Below are positions 15,065 through 34,459 of a stretch of DNA of 64,000 nt, one piece after another. This stretch comes from Arctopsyche grandis. Taxonomy: Eukaryota; Arthropoda; Insecta; Trichoptera; Hydropsychidae. Where the stretch lies: assembly GCF_051622035.1 (NCBI RefSeq), contig NC_135358.1, forward strand, positions 20,412,001 through 20,476,000, written 5' to 3'. The number at the start of each line of letters is the position of its first letter. Position 1 is the stretch's first letter. The position numbers and the translations under genes were made by a program. The notes under the pieces were generated by a model. It was not told the origin of the DNA, searched no databases, and saw nothing but the letters and a program-made list of their open reading frames with translations.

Positions 15065-15790
15065 TTGTTAAGTGAAGTGCGCAAGCGAATTGCAGCCGGC
15101 GACTTTCTTTTGCGCTAAGTATAAAAACTGATGATTTTTTACCACTATTATTCATTACAACTTCATTACACGTGCATTGTGATCCGTTGCAATTACAAGT
15201 GCATATTGATACATTTCAATTAACAATTCAACGCTCATCGGTTGACCGACTAGTTCGAATTTCATTTTTGTTCTATTTTTGTAATTGCATTTTGTAAATG
15301 GATACAAAAATATTATAGTTTCAAATGAAAGCACTCTTTTGCCTTCAAAGTATTATAAAATATATAATTATGTGGTGTATTATTTAAAAATGGCCAAATT
15401 GTGAGTAAATCAGATATGAAATAATATCGTACGTATGTAATATACGTATGTATGTGAAACAATGTTAACTGATTGATGGAGAAATAAGACTCAACCAAAA
15501 TGATTATGAAAATGTAACGAATATAATGTGTCAATAGTGGAATGATTTTTGACACTGACTTGTTTTAATACCCATTTTATAATATAAATTTAAGGTACTT
15601 TAAGCTTGATCATAGCACACAAATAAATATATTACATAAAATAATAATTTTGATTGTGATAATAATGATTGTGTCTTTTTATAAGCCTTTTATTAGTTCG
15701 CTTTCGCAAAAGATTGAGCTAAAATTCTTAGTCTTCAAATCATTTCAAAACCTTGCCATTTTTTTATATTGTATGTACATAAATATGTAT

Positions 15791-16190
15791 AACCAGCAGC
15801 AAAGACTAGTGCTTAGCATATAATGCTTTCGAACAAAGTGGTCACGCGTTCAAATTCCACCAGTTGCTGCTGGCCAGACCTTGAATTTGTGACTCCAGAT
15901 CAATCGTTTCCTATCAGAGTTTGCCAATTTATCTGTGAAACGATTTGTTTGAAACGATTCCAACAAATTGGCAACCTTGCCCATTTTCTCGCAAATTTCA
16001 AGTTTTTATTGTATAAAAATTGTATAAAATGCTGAAAATTTGACCATAGACGTATCTGTGGATGTTTATTGACGTGTATTTGCTTTGTACAATACTTACA
16101 ATACTTTGCACAATTTTTGACCGTAGATGTCGTTTTAAATGTTAAAAATATATATGGGGGGCATACCTGTAAAATAAATAAATAAATGTA
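15791..16190 (+). mobile_element. tRNA-derived SINE, copy 1
   Basis: Begins AACCAGCAGCAAAGAC and has an internal B-box-like GCGTTCAAATTCC at ~15847-15859, as in tRNA-derived SINEs. A body with CCAACAAATTGGCAA, GACCATAGACGT and GACCGTAGATGTCG follows, and it ends in AAATAAATAAATAAATG. A second copy at 16276-17657 aligns over its whole length, which defines the ends. About 400 bp. Confidence 0.8.
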
Positions 16191-16297
16191 ACTAATATAA
16201 ACATGTTTGGCCACAATGGCGTATTGGATCACTTTGTAATGCCACTTCGGTATAATAAATAAATAATAATATATTAACCAGCAGCATAAATCAGTGG

Positions 16298-16899
16298 TAG
16301 GGATTGTAATTTACCGTCAAATTTCATAAACCGGTAAAAGGTAAATTGTTTTTGTAAATTGGTATTTATCGGTAAATGAATTTTTTTTTATTTATTAGAT
16401 AACTGTGTGTGGTTACTTTTCCTAAAAATATTAACCTAGATTGAATCGTAAATAATTAAAAATAAATCTCGAGTGAATAATGTCATATAAATGTATTAAA
16501 GTAAATTCGTAATATTAAATAAATTTTATTTTTAACCATCACATTTAAATCATATTTATTTTTCAAAATTTTGGACCATTTGAAAATTTTGATCACAATT
16601 GAAACAACCGTCTGTCTAATCGCATTTGTTATGATTGGGCTAGTCTTTGTTGTCAGTGAATTTATCAATTTGAAATTGCCACATTTAATACTGAAAATAA
16701 ACAAATTCCAGACTACATACATATATCACAATACGCCATTTGCATCGACTTTTATTGTTATATTATGTAATAATATGCCTGTATATGTATGTACTTAATT
16801 CGCGATAAAATAATGTACGGTAAATAGCGGTAAATTTTAAAATTTATCGGTATTTACCGGTATACCGGATTTACCGGTGTACCGGTATTGTAATCCCTA
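16298..16899. mobile_element. hAT-like MITE (602 bp)
   Basis: Terminal inverted repeats TAGGGATTGTAATTTACCG and, on the other strand, TAGGGATTACAATACCGG. These fit the YARNG start of hAT transposons. Flanking 8-mers ATCAGTGG (16290-16297) and ACCAGTGA (16900-16907) look like an 8-bp target duplication with two changes. CCGGTAAA-type subterminal motifs occur at both ends. There is no transposase frame inside, so it is non-autonomous. Confidence 0.75.
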
Positions 16900-17027
16900 A
16901 CCAGTGATTAACGTATAATGTTTTAAAATTTGTGGTCACGCGTTCTATCCTGGCTCTGTTACTGTTGGCCAGACCTTGGATGTGTGACTCCCAAGGTCGG
17001 TCGTTTATTTTCAGAGTTTTTATTTTT

Positions 17028-17481
17028 TTATTTATTTATTTAATATACTTAGGGGAGGCGGCAAAGCCGATAGGCCCAAGGGGTTTGAATAAACATATGT
17101 TACAAATTATACATACATATATGCAATAAAAAAATGAGAAAAATTAAAATACATTAAAAAAACAATATTATTTTAATATTAAAATAAAATAAAATAAGAG
17201 AAGAAAAAAAATATAAAATATATAAACAAAAAAAGATAAAAATACAGAAATATGATTATGGGAAAGAAGAATCACAAAAATCCTTTGGTTTTAAAAAAAG
17301 TATCTTCTTAAAAAGTTTATTCTTAAAAATATTAATATTAATAGAGGTTACTAAATCGTTGGGAAGACTATTCCAAACTGAAACCACTCTGTCAAAAGAA
17401 TGTATCTCTGATCAATTTATTAGATTTATCTTTTTGGAGTCTAAGCGAGTGACCTCTCAATTTATTTGAGAGGGTTTGAGT
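17028..17481 (-). mobile_element. CR1/jockey-like LINE 3' fragment, frameshifted
   Basis: On the minus strand the sequence encodes RGHSLRLQKDKSNKLIRDTF, then after a one-base shift DRVVSVWNSLPNDLVTS, the C-terminal signature of many CR1/jockey-type reverse transcriptases. It ends in a TTTA-rich tail (plus-strand 17028-17042). GAGTTT flanks both sides (17022-17027 and 17482-17487), consistent with a target-site duplication inside the SINE. It is a different family from the LINE at 31-34 kb, since the 3' tails differ. Confidence 0.75.
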
Positions 17482-20289
17482 GAGTTTGTCAATTTATTTG
17501 ATTTCATTGAAAACGGTTCCAACAAATTGGCAATTCTGTCCGGTTAATCGATGTTCGTAATTGGCCCTGAATATAACTTACAATGCTTATGGACAATATT
17601 TGACCATAGATGTCGTAAAATAAAATGGGTGTATACTTGTATGAATAAATAAATATATGACAAAGTTTTTTTATCAAAAATATATGTATGTACTTCTCAA
17701 TGGTTTGGTACATATGTTATATTCATTATCATTCTCTCTGCAACCTTGGAAGGTCGTGGTAATAAAAACTTTCAATTTTTTCTGTATTGTGATATGATCT
17801 GTCAGTTGATATTCACTATGACTCCATCTGACTGATTCAGTATTTTTCAGATATTTATTCAACTGACTTTTATATAATACTTTTGTATAGACATACATAC
17901 ATATACTTATATGTATGTATACCTACTCGTAAATGAAAAATTAATCATACTAATGGGTATATAAAATATTTACGTTCAGACAAAGAGCTTTTTCCCGAAA
18001 GCAAAACTTTTGACGCATCGTGGGCGTAAAAAGCATCCGACAGCCAAATCTCTTGATCCGTCACTGTTAATCCTCAATTTCTCAATTTTCCACCGGTAGG
18101 GATAGCCCCTCTCATACTTTTTCTTCTGTGATGAACACAGTAGTCAGTTCGCAACGAGGTACGAACAAGAGCACACGCGATCCAACCACCATTGAGCTAT
18201 CGCAGCCCACTTTCTAACTACACTTTCTTACCCGATGTTGTTGTTCACTTTTAACCGGTAACTTTTAACTGAAACCGTGACGGGAGCGAGCCTTATCAAA
18301 ATTTTCAGAAAATTCCTCTCGTCATGAATTAATTTCGTCAAATTGTAATCCCCAATTGACACGACGTCCCTCATTGTGTTTGTGCAATTATGGTTGACGT
18401 TACGGTACCTATCTATGTATGTGCGTTAATGTAGTGAAAGCCTCCTTTATGTCTATGTGAAAAGCGAGAAAGTGTTTATTATTCTGACGAATAGTGTAAA
18501 AGGATTGGAAACTATCAACTTGTTTATTCGTTAGGGTCATACCGAAGTTTTTTTTTCATACCGAAGATTTTTTTGTAGTAAACAGTCATTATACAGTACA
18601 GTTTGAATCATTGTTACTATAAGTATCTATATTATTTTCAAAATCAGAATAATAACTATAATATTCTTTTTTTACATACCTCCTTTACGTTTTTTGTTTA
18701 CTTTTATTATATACTGTATAGATTCGTAACTAATATGAATTAAATGGATTAAAGTAATAAACGATTTTGAGTCGATGTTTTAGTTTTTGTTCTTAACGGT
18801 ATTTAAATTGATCTCATATTATTCTAGTCGTTTTATTTTCTATTTTATAATGTATATATTGAATTAATCGAACTTCAAACATTGTAATCACTGGCAAGAT
18901 ACAACAGTGGTTTCTAATTTAATCAATGTATGTATGTATATATTTAGTACACATTCGTGTTCGCACTTGAGCAAGGGGGATCAATATTATCTTATTTTAA
19001 TCAATATGTACTGTTATTAGTTATGTTTTTATGTGGGTCAAATATATTTACTTAAAATGAAACGACGTTTGATAACCTCAAATGTACGGATATGCAATTT
19101 AAAGTTTGATTCGTCTTCACTTTCACTTGTCGTCAGTTATTATATTTGTTTTCCGTTGCGCATTGCTGAAGACTCACATTGACCCTTGTCTAACATGTTG
19201 TAACGTTGTGAAACCACTGGTGCGGTTAATCACCATACAATCTCACAATATATGCAGTTATCTGCATGTGAACATTATTTTCAGACTATTTCAATAGATT
19301 CCATTGTGCGCGACTATTTGGAAAAAGTGGCAACCCTGAATCGGGGAGGGCCGTGCAATTTCCCATTTGAAGGTTTTATTGTTTAACGGACATGTACGAA
19401 AGTGAGCGAAAGTCTTGTAGTTAGTCTTGTTCTTGCAATGCGAACTCGACCTGGATGTAAAAGATAAATCGTGTGATTCCCAAATGCAGGGAAAACGGTT
19501 GAAGTTTTACGACTTTCCCGTAATTTCTGTTGGACAATTATAACATATATGTTATTTGCGAATTTTGCTTATGATTTTTTATACTCTGTCTTGCAAATAG
19601 AGAATTTAGACTGGAGAAAATATCAGTTTTAAATTTAAAATACCTAATTTGCGTAGTTTTTTTATGAATTAGCTTACAAGTAAAGTTCCATACTGATTTT
19701 ATTATTTTTCGTTCGCTTTTGGTTTCGTATCAATACCAAAATAAATTCACTTTTATGTATATAACTTTATTAATATGTGATTAAAATCACCTCGACGAAT
19801 TATCTCAAGCATAATATGTATCATTGTTTAATGTAATCAAATCTGTAACACGCACGACGTAACTGGGAGAAAGTGAAATCGGTCGAATTTTCCAGTGAAG
19901 ATAACAATGCCGAAAACGCGAATCAGATTCGCCATATTTCACCGGTCAAGCACATGTGAGCGAAACTACCGTGGGGATGGGTCTTTCGAAATAAAAAAAA
20001 ATCATCGTTAGGCACGTACGATCAGCGAAATTGTGACACTTTTCACTTTCTTCTCTCAATTAGGGACGAATCAAATCGAAAGTAAATTTCGACCTCTATA
20101 AATTCAAAGCGCGCTTCTGAAGTTTGACAGCAATGATGTCATTGTTGTCGAAAAATGAATCAGTTGAGCTAACAGCTTTAACGCTTACAGTTGTCACGAG
20201 AGAGGAAAGTCGAAAAGTACTCAGTGAATGTGTTATCGTAACAATATCGTGCTTAGAATGAAGTGATAGATCCTTTACATTATTGTAAA

Positions 20290-28319
<8,030 letters not shown>

Positions 28320-28383
28320 GATAAAAATTCACATGTGTCATCGTCTCATTCACTCGTTACCGTCGCTGGCCATCAAGCCACCA

Positions 28384-28389
28384 AATAAA
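28384..28389 (+). terminator. Poly(A) signal of the first protease gene
   Basis: AATAAA 65 nt after the TGA stop, the first canonical signal downstream; a short GT-rich run follows at 28401-28432, as expected for a cleavage-site downstream element. Confidence 0.7.
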
Positions 28390-28432
28390 ACTACACTAGG
28401 ATGTGTGTGTTTGTGTGTGCGTGCGTGTGTGC

Positions 28433-30555
28433 TAAAACAATTCTGTGATCATAGTAATTTCACATCTGTAATTAATTTTAAAATTATATAAGTATGTATT
28501 TTTTGTTATGTTTAATTTATATGAATTGTATTGATTGAATATTATTAAATTATATGATTGTTCTGACGTCAATATATTATTTATTCACCGATATTTAAAT
28601 GTGTGAATTATTAGAGTGTTCCTCGCGTCGTATGCTCACTCACCTGTACCTACTTTGGAAAATAGAGTTTTTTAGCAATTCATTCTAGCGGTACGAGTGC
28701 AACAAGGATGTATATACTTTCACTATGAATCATTCGCATTGCTTGGAAAGAGATGCAGGGTGTTAGAGATCGATAGCGGTACTAAGGTGAAAAAAGAAAG
28801 GACTAATCGCACTTAAGAAAATAAATATAAATAAAAGTTGAAATAAGGGCAATCTGTAAAAAAAAAGAAAAGGTCTCAGATATCTGATCTATAGGAGGAA
28901 AATAATGAGGCACGAATAGGGATAAACGTGCGAGAATTGCAATTGGGAAAAAAAATAATCGATGCACTTTGGTTTAACCGTTCATGTGCCGAGCACAAAA
29001 TGAAATATTTCTAGGTATATTTATTGACTATTATAATAGTATTAATTTATTATGATAATTAATAATATTATATCCACCTTTTTAGAACCACATTACATAT
29101 ATCTAATATATAATTTCACAATATACAGTACATATATCTAATATATAATTTCGAAAGAGACTTTGTATGTACGTTTGTATGTACATATGTATGTACATAT
29201 GTACATATGTATGTTTGTTTGGTTCGTAAAATCCATGACGTTCAATTTAATAAAAAAACAAATGAATATTGAAATCAATTTAATAAAATGTTTACTATTA
29301 GATTGGCCATGTTTAACCGGTTTATATTACAAATACCGAGCGAAGCCGGGTAAAAACACTAGTATACGATAAAGTTAAATGGTTTAAAAATTCAGCAATC
29401 AAGCAGTTGGATGAAATTTAAATACATAATGGCGTTTGTATATTTTAGCATGACTTTTTATGAAGAAAAAGCTGTTCATAATGTTAAGTTTTAATAAGAA
29501 GGTATTCAATAATATAATATATGTGTATGTATATATTTTATTTTATAATATTTAAATAAATACATTTCTACCATATGTTGGTGCCATTACACGTTACCCG
29601 AAGGCCACATCTGTAGTCAAACTTTTGTAGATAATTACTAAACATTGTTATAATATATACATATGTACATACATGATACTATGCTATACATAATACCTGA
29701 GTTTAAAATATTGTGGGACAACCCCTATTACTTAACTCTTCCTATTACTTAACGAATTTGTTTCCCATAAACAAATATTATTATTATTATATAATTAAAA
29801 ATTTACATAAAATATATTCATTTTAAAGCAACATTTAATAATTTGTTACATGATTCATTTTAAATGTTTCAATTACAATTATATTATTTTTTATATTGTT
29901 TCATTTTCTTATTTTAAAGAAATGTACGTTCTGGTAAAAATTATATTACTTAACAAAAAAAAATAAATCCATATTTTTTGCAATATCGTTTTGGAAAATT
30001 TGTACTTATTTTATTTGTTAATTTTATATGTTTAGGAAAATCAGCCTAATTTTACACGTACAAAATCAACCTGCGTGCGCGCATGAACTTCAAATATTAA
30101 ATTATATATGTATGTTATTATATTTTTTAAATCCTATTTATATTTTCTTTTTCCACAAGAATTGTACAATCTTAAAAATAATAACAATTCCTTGACTTCT
30201 CAATATTAATGGCTATTGGAGAAAAAAATATAAAATTTTTGGACGTGCAATACATTTTTTTATATACATGGATGGGGGGGACAATTTTTTTGCAGGGCGT
30301 CCCATTTAAGTCCTGGAAAATATGGTCACGTTATTTATTAGTAATAAGATTATTTATGAAAATTTAAATTGATTTTTGATTTGCGCACGCATTTTTCCCC
30401 GATATTTTATGGGTCTACCTCACGGGACCGAAAGTGAAAAGTCAGAAAAAGCAAATATTGAAAGGCAAAGATCGAAAATCGAAAGATTTTAAGTTGAAAG
30501 ATCAAAAAAAAAAGGGTGCATGGTAAACAGTACTATGTATATATAATATATATGA
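28433..30555. other. Intergenic DNA with Helitron remnants
   Basis: AT-rich sequence with no supported gene. Holds a Helitron copy (29137-29362) with a duplicated 5' end. Confidence 0.5.
29137..29362 (+). mobile_element. Non-autonomous Helitron, copy 1
   Basis: Starts A|TCTAATATATAATTTCGAAA and ends in ACCGAGCGAAGCCGGGT then CTAG|T, the A|TC...CTRR|T termini typical of Helitrons, with a short terminal palindrome before the end. About 226 bp, no Rep/helicase. A second TCTAATATATAATTT begins at 29102, so the first 35 bp are tandemly doubled. A matching copy lies at 44023-44213. Confidence 0.8.
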
Positions 30556-30722
30556 GTGGCATGCGGTGAAATTATCTCTCTTTTTGTCATAAAGCCTTGT
30601 TTAATGTGCGCGCGCAGGATACGGGAGGAAAAGCCTGTTCCTCTTGTTCCTGTTGTATCCTGCTCGCGCAAATTAAGTGAGGATGTACGACGGGGGGGAG
30701 AGAGAGTTTTACCGCACGCCAC
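30556..30722. mobile_element. Palindromic MITE-like element (167 bp)
   Basis: Ends GTGGCATGCGGTGAAA and GTGGCGTGCGGTAAAA (minus strand) form long inverted repeats. A second nested pair, GCGCGCAGGATAC at ~30608 and GTATCCTGCTCGCGC at ~30653, makes almost the whole element self-complementary. No frame of note. Flanks are AT-rich, so the target duplication cannot be defined and the superfamily is uncertain (hAT-like GTGGCG ends are possible). Confidence 0.7.
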
Positions 30723-30854
30723 AGATATATGTATATACATATGTATGTACTAACCGTTTTTCATATTTTATTTTTTTATTTTTTCATTTAATTTACACCA
30801 AGAAGGCCTAACAGGTAAACCCAATGCACCTTCCTGGCCAAAGACAATTATATA

Positions 30855-31070
30855 AACATATATGTAAACCATCCATATATACACAAATTCTTACACGTAT
30901 ACACAAATACAGATACATACATTCATAAATATAAAAATACACATATATACATATACATACATACACACCTACATATATATATATACATACACACATACAT
31001 ATACATATATACATATACATACACACATATATATACATATATACATATACATACACACATACATATACAT

Positions 31071-31147
<77 letters not shown>

Positions 31148-31410
31148 CATATATACATATACATATACACACATATATATATATACCCACACATACATAC
31201 ATACATATACATACATACACATATACATATACATATACACATACATTACATACATCCATAAACATACAAACATTATACATGCATATACACATAAACACAT
31301 CAATACACATAAATAAAGATAAATTACTCATATATATATATATACATACATATATATATAAATAAAAAATAGCATACATATATAAATATAGATAAAACCA
31401 ACATACATAC
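30855..31410. repeat. TATG/TA compound microsatellite in LINE 3' UTR
   Basis: Roughly 550 bp of ACATATAC-type units, with two nearly pure TA blocks around 31080-31145. It sits between the RT stop codon and the unique 3' end of the LINE, so it is part of the element. Long Met/Tyr/Cys/Val-rich frames across it are translation artefacts. Confidence 0.9.
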
Positions 31411-31469
31411 ACATTATGCTAAATAATAACATTACAAAATGAAAACAACATGTGTAAATATGTATGTAG

Positions 31470-33956
31470 CTAGAAGTCATTTAAAATATGCTGCCTGACA
31501 GAACTGTATGATGAAGTAAAAACATCAAGGCTCCCAGAAAGCAGGTTAAATAGTCGAATGGCTCTTGAAAGGGGTGAGTCATCAAGCACATTAGTCCTGG
31601 CCCGAATAGGTAGGAATAGAGTTCTGGAGCGAGATTCTCTCAGTTTCTCAGGTACTCTAAGTTTAAGATTACACAGAACTTCAGGAAGATGATATTCACC
31701 CCTTAGAATTTTTAGAAAAAGCTTACCAAGATGATTGTTTCTACGTGAAGCTAAGGAGTCAAAGCCCAAGGAGCCCATGACAAACTTACTAGGAAATAAG
31801 TAGGGATAGCGCCCAAACTCTCTCATGTAGAGATAGCGAAGAAATTTTCTTTGCACCCTCTCTAACATTAGCGTGTACCTTAAATGATTAGGACTCCATA
31901 TGGCCGAACCAGATTCAAGCAAACTGCGCACCAATGTAGTATACAGTAAACGCGTCACTCTGGTGCTATTAAAGGCGCGTGAGTTTCTGATGACGAAGCC
32001 TAAAGTTTTTGTAGCCCTATTGCACACATCTTGGATATGAGAATTAAAATTCCAGATATTTGAAAAAGTAATTCCCAAATCCTTGATATGTGTGTGACGG
32101 GCAAGAATAGAGCCATCAATATTGTAACCAAATTCAATTGATGATCGAGATCTGGAAAAAGAGACAATGTGACACTTTTCAACGCTTATCGGAAGACAAT
32201 TTGAGTGTGACCAAATAACGAGTGAATCTAAATCGCTCTGTAGCAGTAGAGCATCGGAAGAAGATTCAACGCACCTAAAAAGTTTTAGATCATCTGCATA
32301 TAATAAGAAGTTGCAGTTGTGGAATATTTCCCTAATATCATTAACAAATAAAATGAATAGTAAGGGGCCAAGATTAGAACCCTGTGGAACACCAGAGCAG
32401 GTTGGGTATTCAACAGAAGAATAAATTCCATATTTTACAAACTGACGTCGATCCTTGAGATAATTTGTGAATAACTGAGAGAGACCATATGAGAAACCAT
32501 AACCAATTAGTTTATTGATAAGGATGGAGTGATTTACTTTGTCGAAAGCCTTTTCGAAATCCGTGTAAACAGTATCTGTTTGAATATTAGCATCCAAGGA
32601 ACCTGTTACAAAACCAGAAAATGACAACAAATTTGTGGTCGTTGAACGTTGTGGACGAAATCCATGTTGCTGATCAATAATCATACTCTGGCAATGATTG
32701 AAAATATACCTATGAAGTATAATTTCAAAAAGTTTTGCAGAAGAGGATATTATAGCAACCGGGCGATAGTTTCTAATGGAATACTTATCACCTTTTTTAT
32801 GGATCGGAGTTACTTTCGAACACTTCCATGATACAGGAAAAACTGAAGTCTTCAGCATTAGATTAAAAATAAAAATCAATGGAGACGAGAGTCCAGGCTC
32901 ACTACCCTTTAAAATGAAATCTGGAATGAAATCTGGTCCAAAAGATTTAATATTTTTAATTTTACCAAAACCGTAGCGTAAATCAGATAAATGGAACTTG
33001 TCAACAGACAATAATGGAAACATGGAGGAATCTAAACTAGGGGAAGTCATAACAGTAGTCGAATCAAAAACCGAATGAAAATAGTTAGCAAAGGCATTTG
33101 CGATGCTGTCATGACCAATAAAGTCCTCATCCATATCGTGCATTTTCGTAAGTTTTGAATCTATAATTCGTTTGCTGTTGATGAAGCTCCAAAAATTTTT
33201 CGGATTCTGAGCAATTGAATTTTCACAATTAGTAATGTATTCCTCGTAAGCGGAAGTCGAGATCCGCTTAAAAAGAGTACGCAAGTTACAGAAATCAATA
33301 AAAAATGTAGGATCTTTATATTTTTTCCATATTTTATGTGCATTATTTTTCTTGTGCATTAATGAAATTATTCGGGAATTATACCACTTTGGGTAAACCC
33401 TTGCTTCATTAATTTGACGCTTTCTCATAAAACATTTATCAAATACAGAGTTAACGATACTATAAAAGGAATCAACGGCAGAATTAACATCAACGCACTC
33501 ATATAGTTTATCCCAATTACAAGCAAAAAACAAACTATTGAGGATCACGAAATCAACACCATCAAACAACCATCCACCCGGAGCCGGTATATTAGCAGAA
33601 TGAAAATGAGAGGAAGCCGAAACAAGTGTATTTACTTCTAACTCAAGCGCCGGATGGTATGGATCCTCAGGCAGCAAAGGAAATAGGCTTCTAGATACAT
33701 TGCAAGAAATAAAATTTAAATTAGTGAAAATTAAATCTAATAAATTATTATTACAATTAGTTATTGAGTTCAATTGACTCATATTAAATAGTTCTGACAT
33801 AAAAATTAATTCATTAGGAACATAATTCAAACTTCTAGTATATGTATGTATGCATGGTAAACGAACATTTTCGACTTTGGTGGTGTAGTTTAACATTAGT
33901 TTAACATGCGGTGCGGTGACGGTCACCCATATTTTATATACCAAAAGCAAAATCAA
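31470..33956 (-). CDS. LINE ORF2 reverse transcriptase (endonuclease truncated)
   Basis: Reverse transcriptase that would copy LINE RNA at a nicked chromosomal site. The frame has 828 codons. Residues ~69-108 keep only the end of the apurinic-type endonuclease (LLDLIFTN; DPYHPAL). RT motifs: HKKGDKYSIRNYRPV (~386-400), HGFRPQRST (~431), TDFEKAFDKVNH (~465), GVPQGSNLGPLLF (~522) and catalytic YADD (~553-556). The C-terminal part carries LGITFSNIWNFNSHI and ESGSAIWSPNHLRY, as in jockey/CR1-type elements. The catalytic Asp residues are present and there are no internal stops, so the insertion is fairly young. Without the endonuclease N-terminus and ORF1 it cannot be autonomous. The start is nominal: the true ORF2 began upstream of the truncation. 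Confidence 0.9.
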   Translation of the reverse strand: MILLLVYKIWVTVTAPHVKLMLNYTTKVENVRLPCIHTYTRSLNYVPNELIFMSELFNMSQLNSITNCNNNLLDLIFTNLNFISCNVSRSLFPLLPEDPYHPALELEVNTLVSASSHFHSANIPAPGGWLFDGVDFVILNSLFFACNWDKLYECVDVNSAVDSFYSIVNSVFDKCFMRKRQINEARVYPKWYNSRIISLMHKKNNAHKIWKKYKDPTFFIDFCNLRTLFKRISTSAYEEYITNCENSIAQNPKNFWSFINSKRIIDSKLTKMHDMDEDFIGHDSIANAFANYFHSVFDSTTVMTSPSLDSSMFPLLSVDKFHLSDLRYGFGKIKNIKSFGPDFIPDFILKGSEPGLSSPLIFIFNLMLKTSVFPVSWKCSKVTPIHKKGDKYSIRNYRPVAIISSSAKLFEIILHRYIFNHCQSMIIDQQHGFRPQRSTTTNLLSFSGFVTGSLDANIQTDTVYTDFEKAFDKVNHSILINKLIGYGFSYGLSQLFTNYLKDRRQFVKYGIYSSVEYPTCSGVPQGSNLGPLLFILFVNDIREIFHNCNFLLYADDLKLFRCVESSSDALLLQSDLDSLVIWSHSNCLPISVEKCHIVSFSRSRSSIEFGYNIDGSILARHTHIKDLGITFSNIWNFNSHIQDVCNRATKTLGFVIRNSRAFNSTRVTRLLYTTLVRSLLESGSAIWSPNHLRYTLMLERVQRKFLRYLYMREFGRYPYLFPSKFVMGSLGFDSLASRRNNHLGKLFLKILRGEYHLPEVLCNLKLRVPEKLRESRSRTLFLPIRARTNVLDDSPLSRAIRLFNLLSGSLDVFTSSYSSVRQHILNDF

Positions 33957-34053
33957 TATAATATTTTCAGATAAAAGAAAAAAAGATAAAGTAATTATAT
34001 TACTATTATTATATAGTAATTATATTCAGATACCTATTAACGTATACATAATA

Positions 34054-34457
34054 TCTAATATATAATTTGGAAAGAGACTTTGCATATATGTATGCAAATG
34101 TATTTTTTTGATTCATAGGCGCCGATTCATTTTTTTTCGATTCAAAGGATTCGAAGTTCCCGGGGGCGAAGGCGCCAAGGACGAAGCCTTTCGCACTGGG
34201 GGTGAAGGGGGCGCCGAAGGCGAAGCCCTCTTCGTGCCCGGGGTGAAGCCCTAGGGAGCGCAGGCGCTGGATTCTGGTATACATATAATTTCGTATACAT
34301 TTAATTTTTTATAAGAGACTTACTATATATGTTTGTTTGTTCGTGACAGTCAATTTAATAAATAAAAAACGGTAAAAGTGAAAACCCTCGGCAGGGCGGA
34401 GACTGTCGGAAGGGAGGCTCGGTCGACCCGCTCCATCTTGTGATTGGCTAGTCTTCG
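34054..34457 (+). mobile_element. Helitron 5'-end fragments with G+C-rich insert
   Basis: 34054 begins TCTAATATATAATTTGGAAA, matching the 5' ends of the Helitrons at 29137 and 44023. A G+C-rich block of GGCGAAGGCGCC-like units follows (34138-34268). A second AGAGACTT...GTGACAGTCAATTTAATAAA stretch (34313-34360) again resembles the Helitron interior. No CTAG terminus is found, so it is rearranged or truncated. Confidence 0.55.
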
Positions 34458-34459
34458 CG

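Larger units (their letters stand above)
16276..17657 (+). mobile_element. SINE copy 2, split by two insertions
   Basis: Same SINE as 15791-16190. The head (16276-16297) is separated from the body by a MITE (16298-16899), and the body is split again by a LINE fragment (17028-17481). Removing both restores colinearity with copy 1 (start AACCAGCAGC, B-box-like region near 16940, CCAACAAATTGGCAA at 17519, tail AATAAATAAATATA). The order of the two later insertions cannot be told. Confidence 0.8.
10884..20289. other. Large intronic/intergenic region with element remnants
   Basis: About 9.4 kb without a supported coding exon apart from the first-exon candidate that precedes it. It contains a LINE tail (~11935-12030), a dispersed repeat (14352-14520), a TACATATG-type satellite (14956-15064), two SINE copies, a hAT-like MITE and a LINE fragment (15791-17657). 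A block near 18120-18260 is more G+C balanced and has a TCAGTT initiator-like element at 18144-18149, a possible non-coding first exon, unproven. Confidence 0.4.
30770..33965 (-). mobile_element. Jockey-like non-LTR retrotransposon, 5'-truncated
   Basis: Minus-strand LINE with an uninterrupted 828-codon frame (31470-33956), a ~700-bp 3' UTR and an A-rich tail (T-rich on the plus strand at ~30765-30790). The 3' UTR is largely filled by a TATG/TA satellite (30855-31410) but ends in unique sequence that is repeated at ~11969-12019. The 5' UTR, ORF1 and most of the endonuclease are absent. Confidence 0.85.

Noticed and set aside
30808-31412. Three long minus-strand frames rich in Met, Tyr, Cys, Val and Ile
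   Set aside because: They are translations of the TATG/TA microsatellite in different registers.
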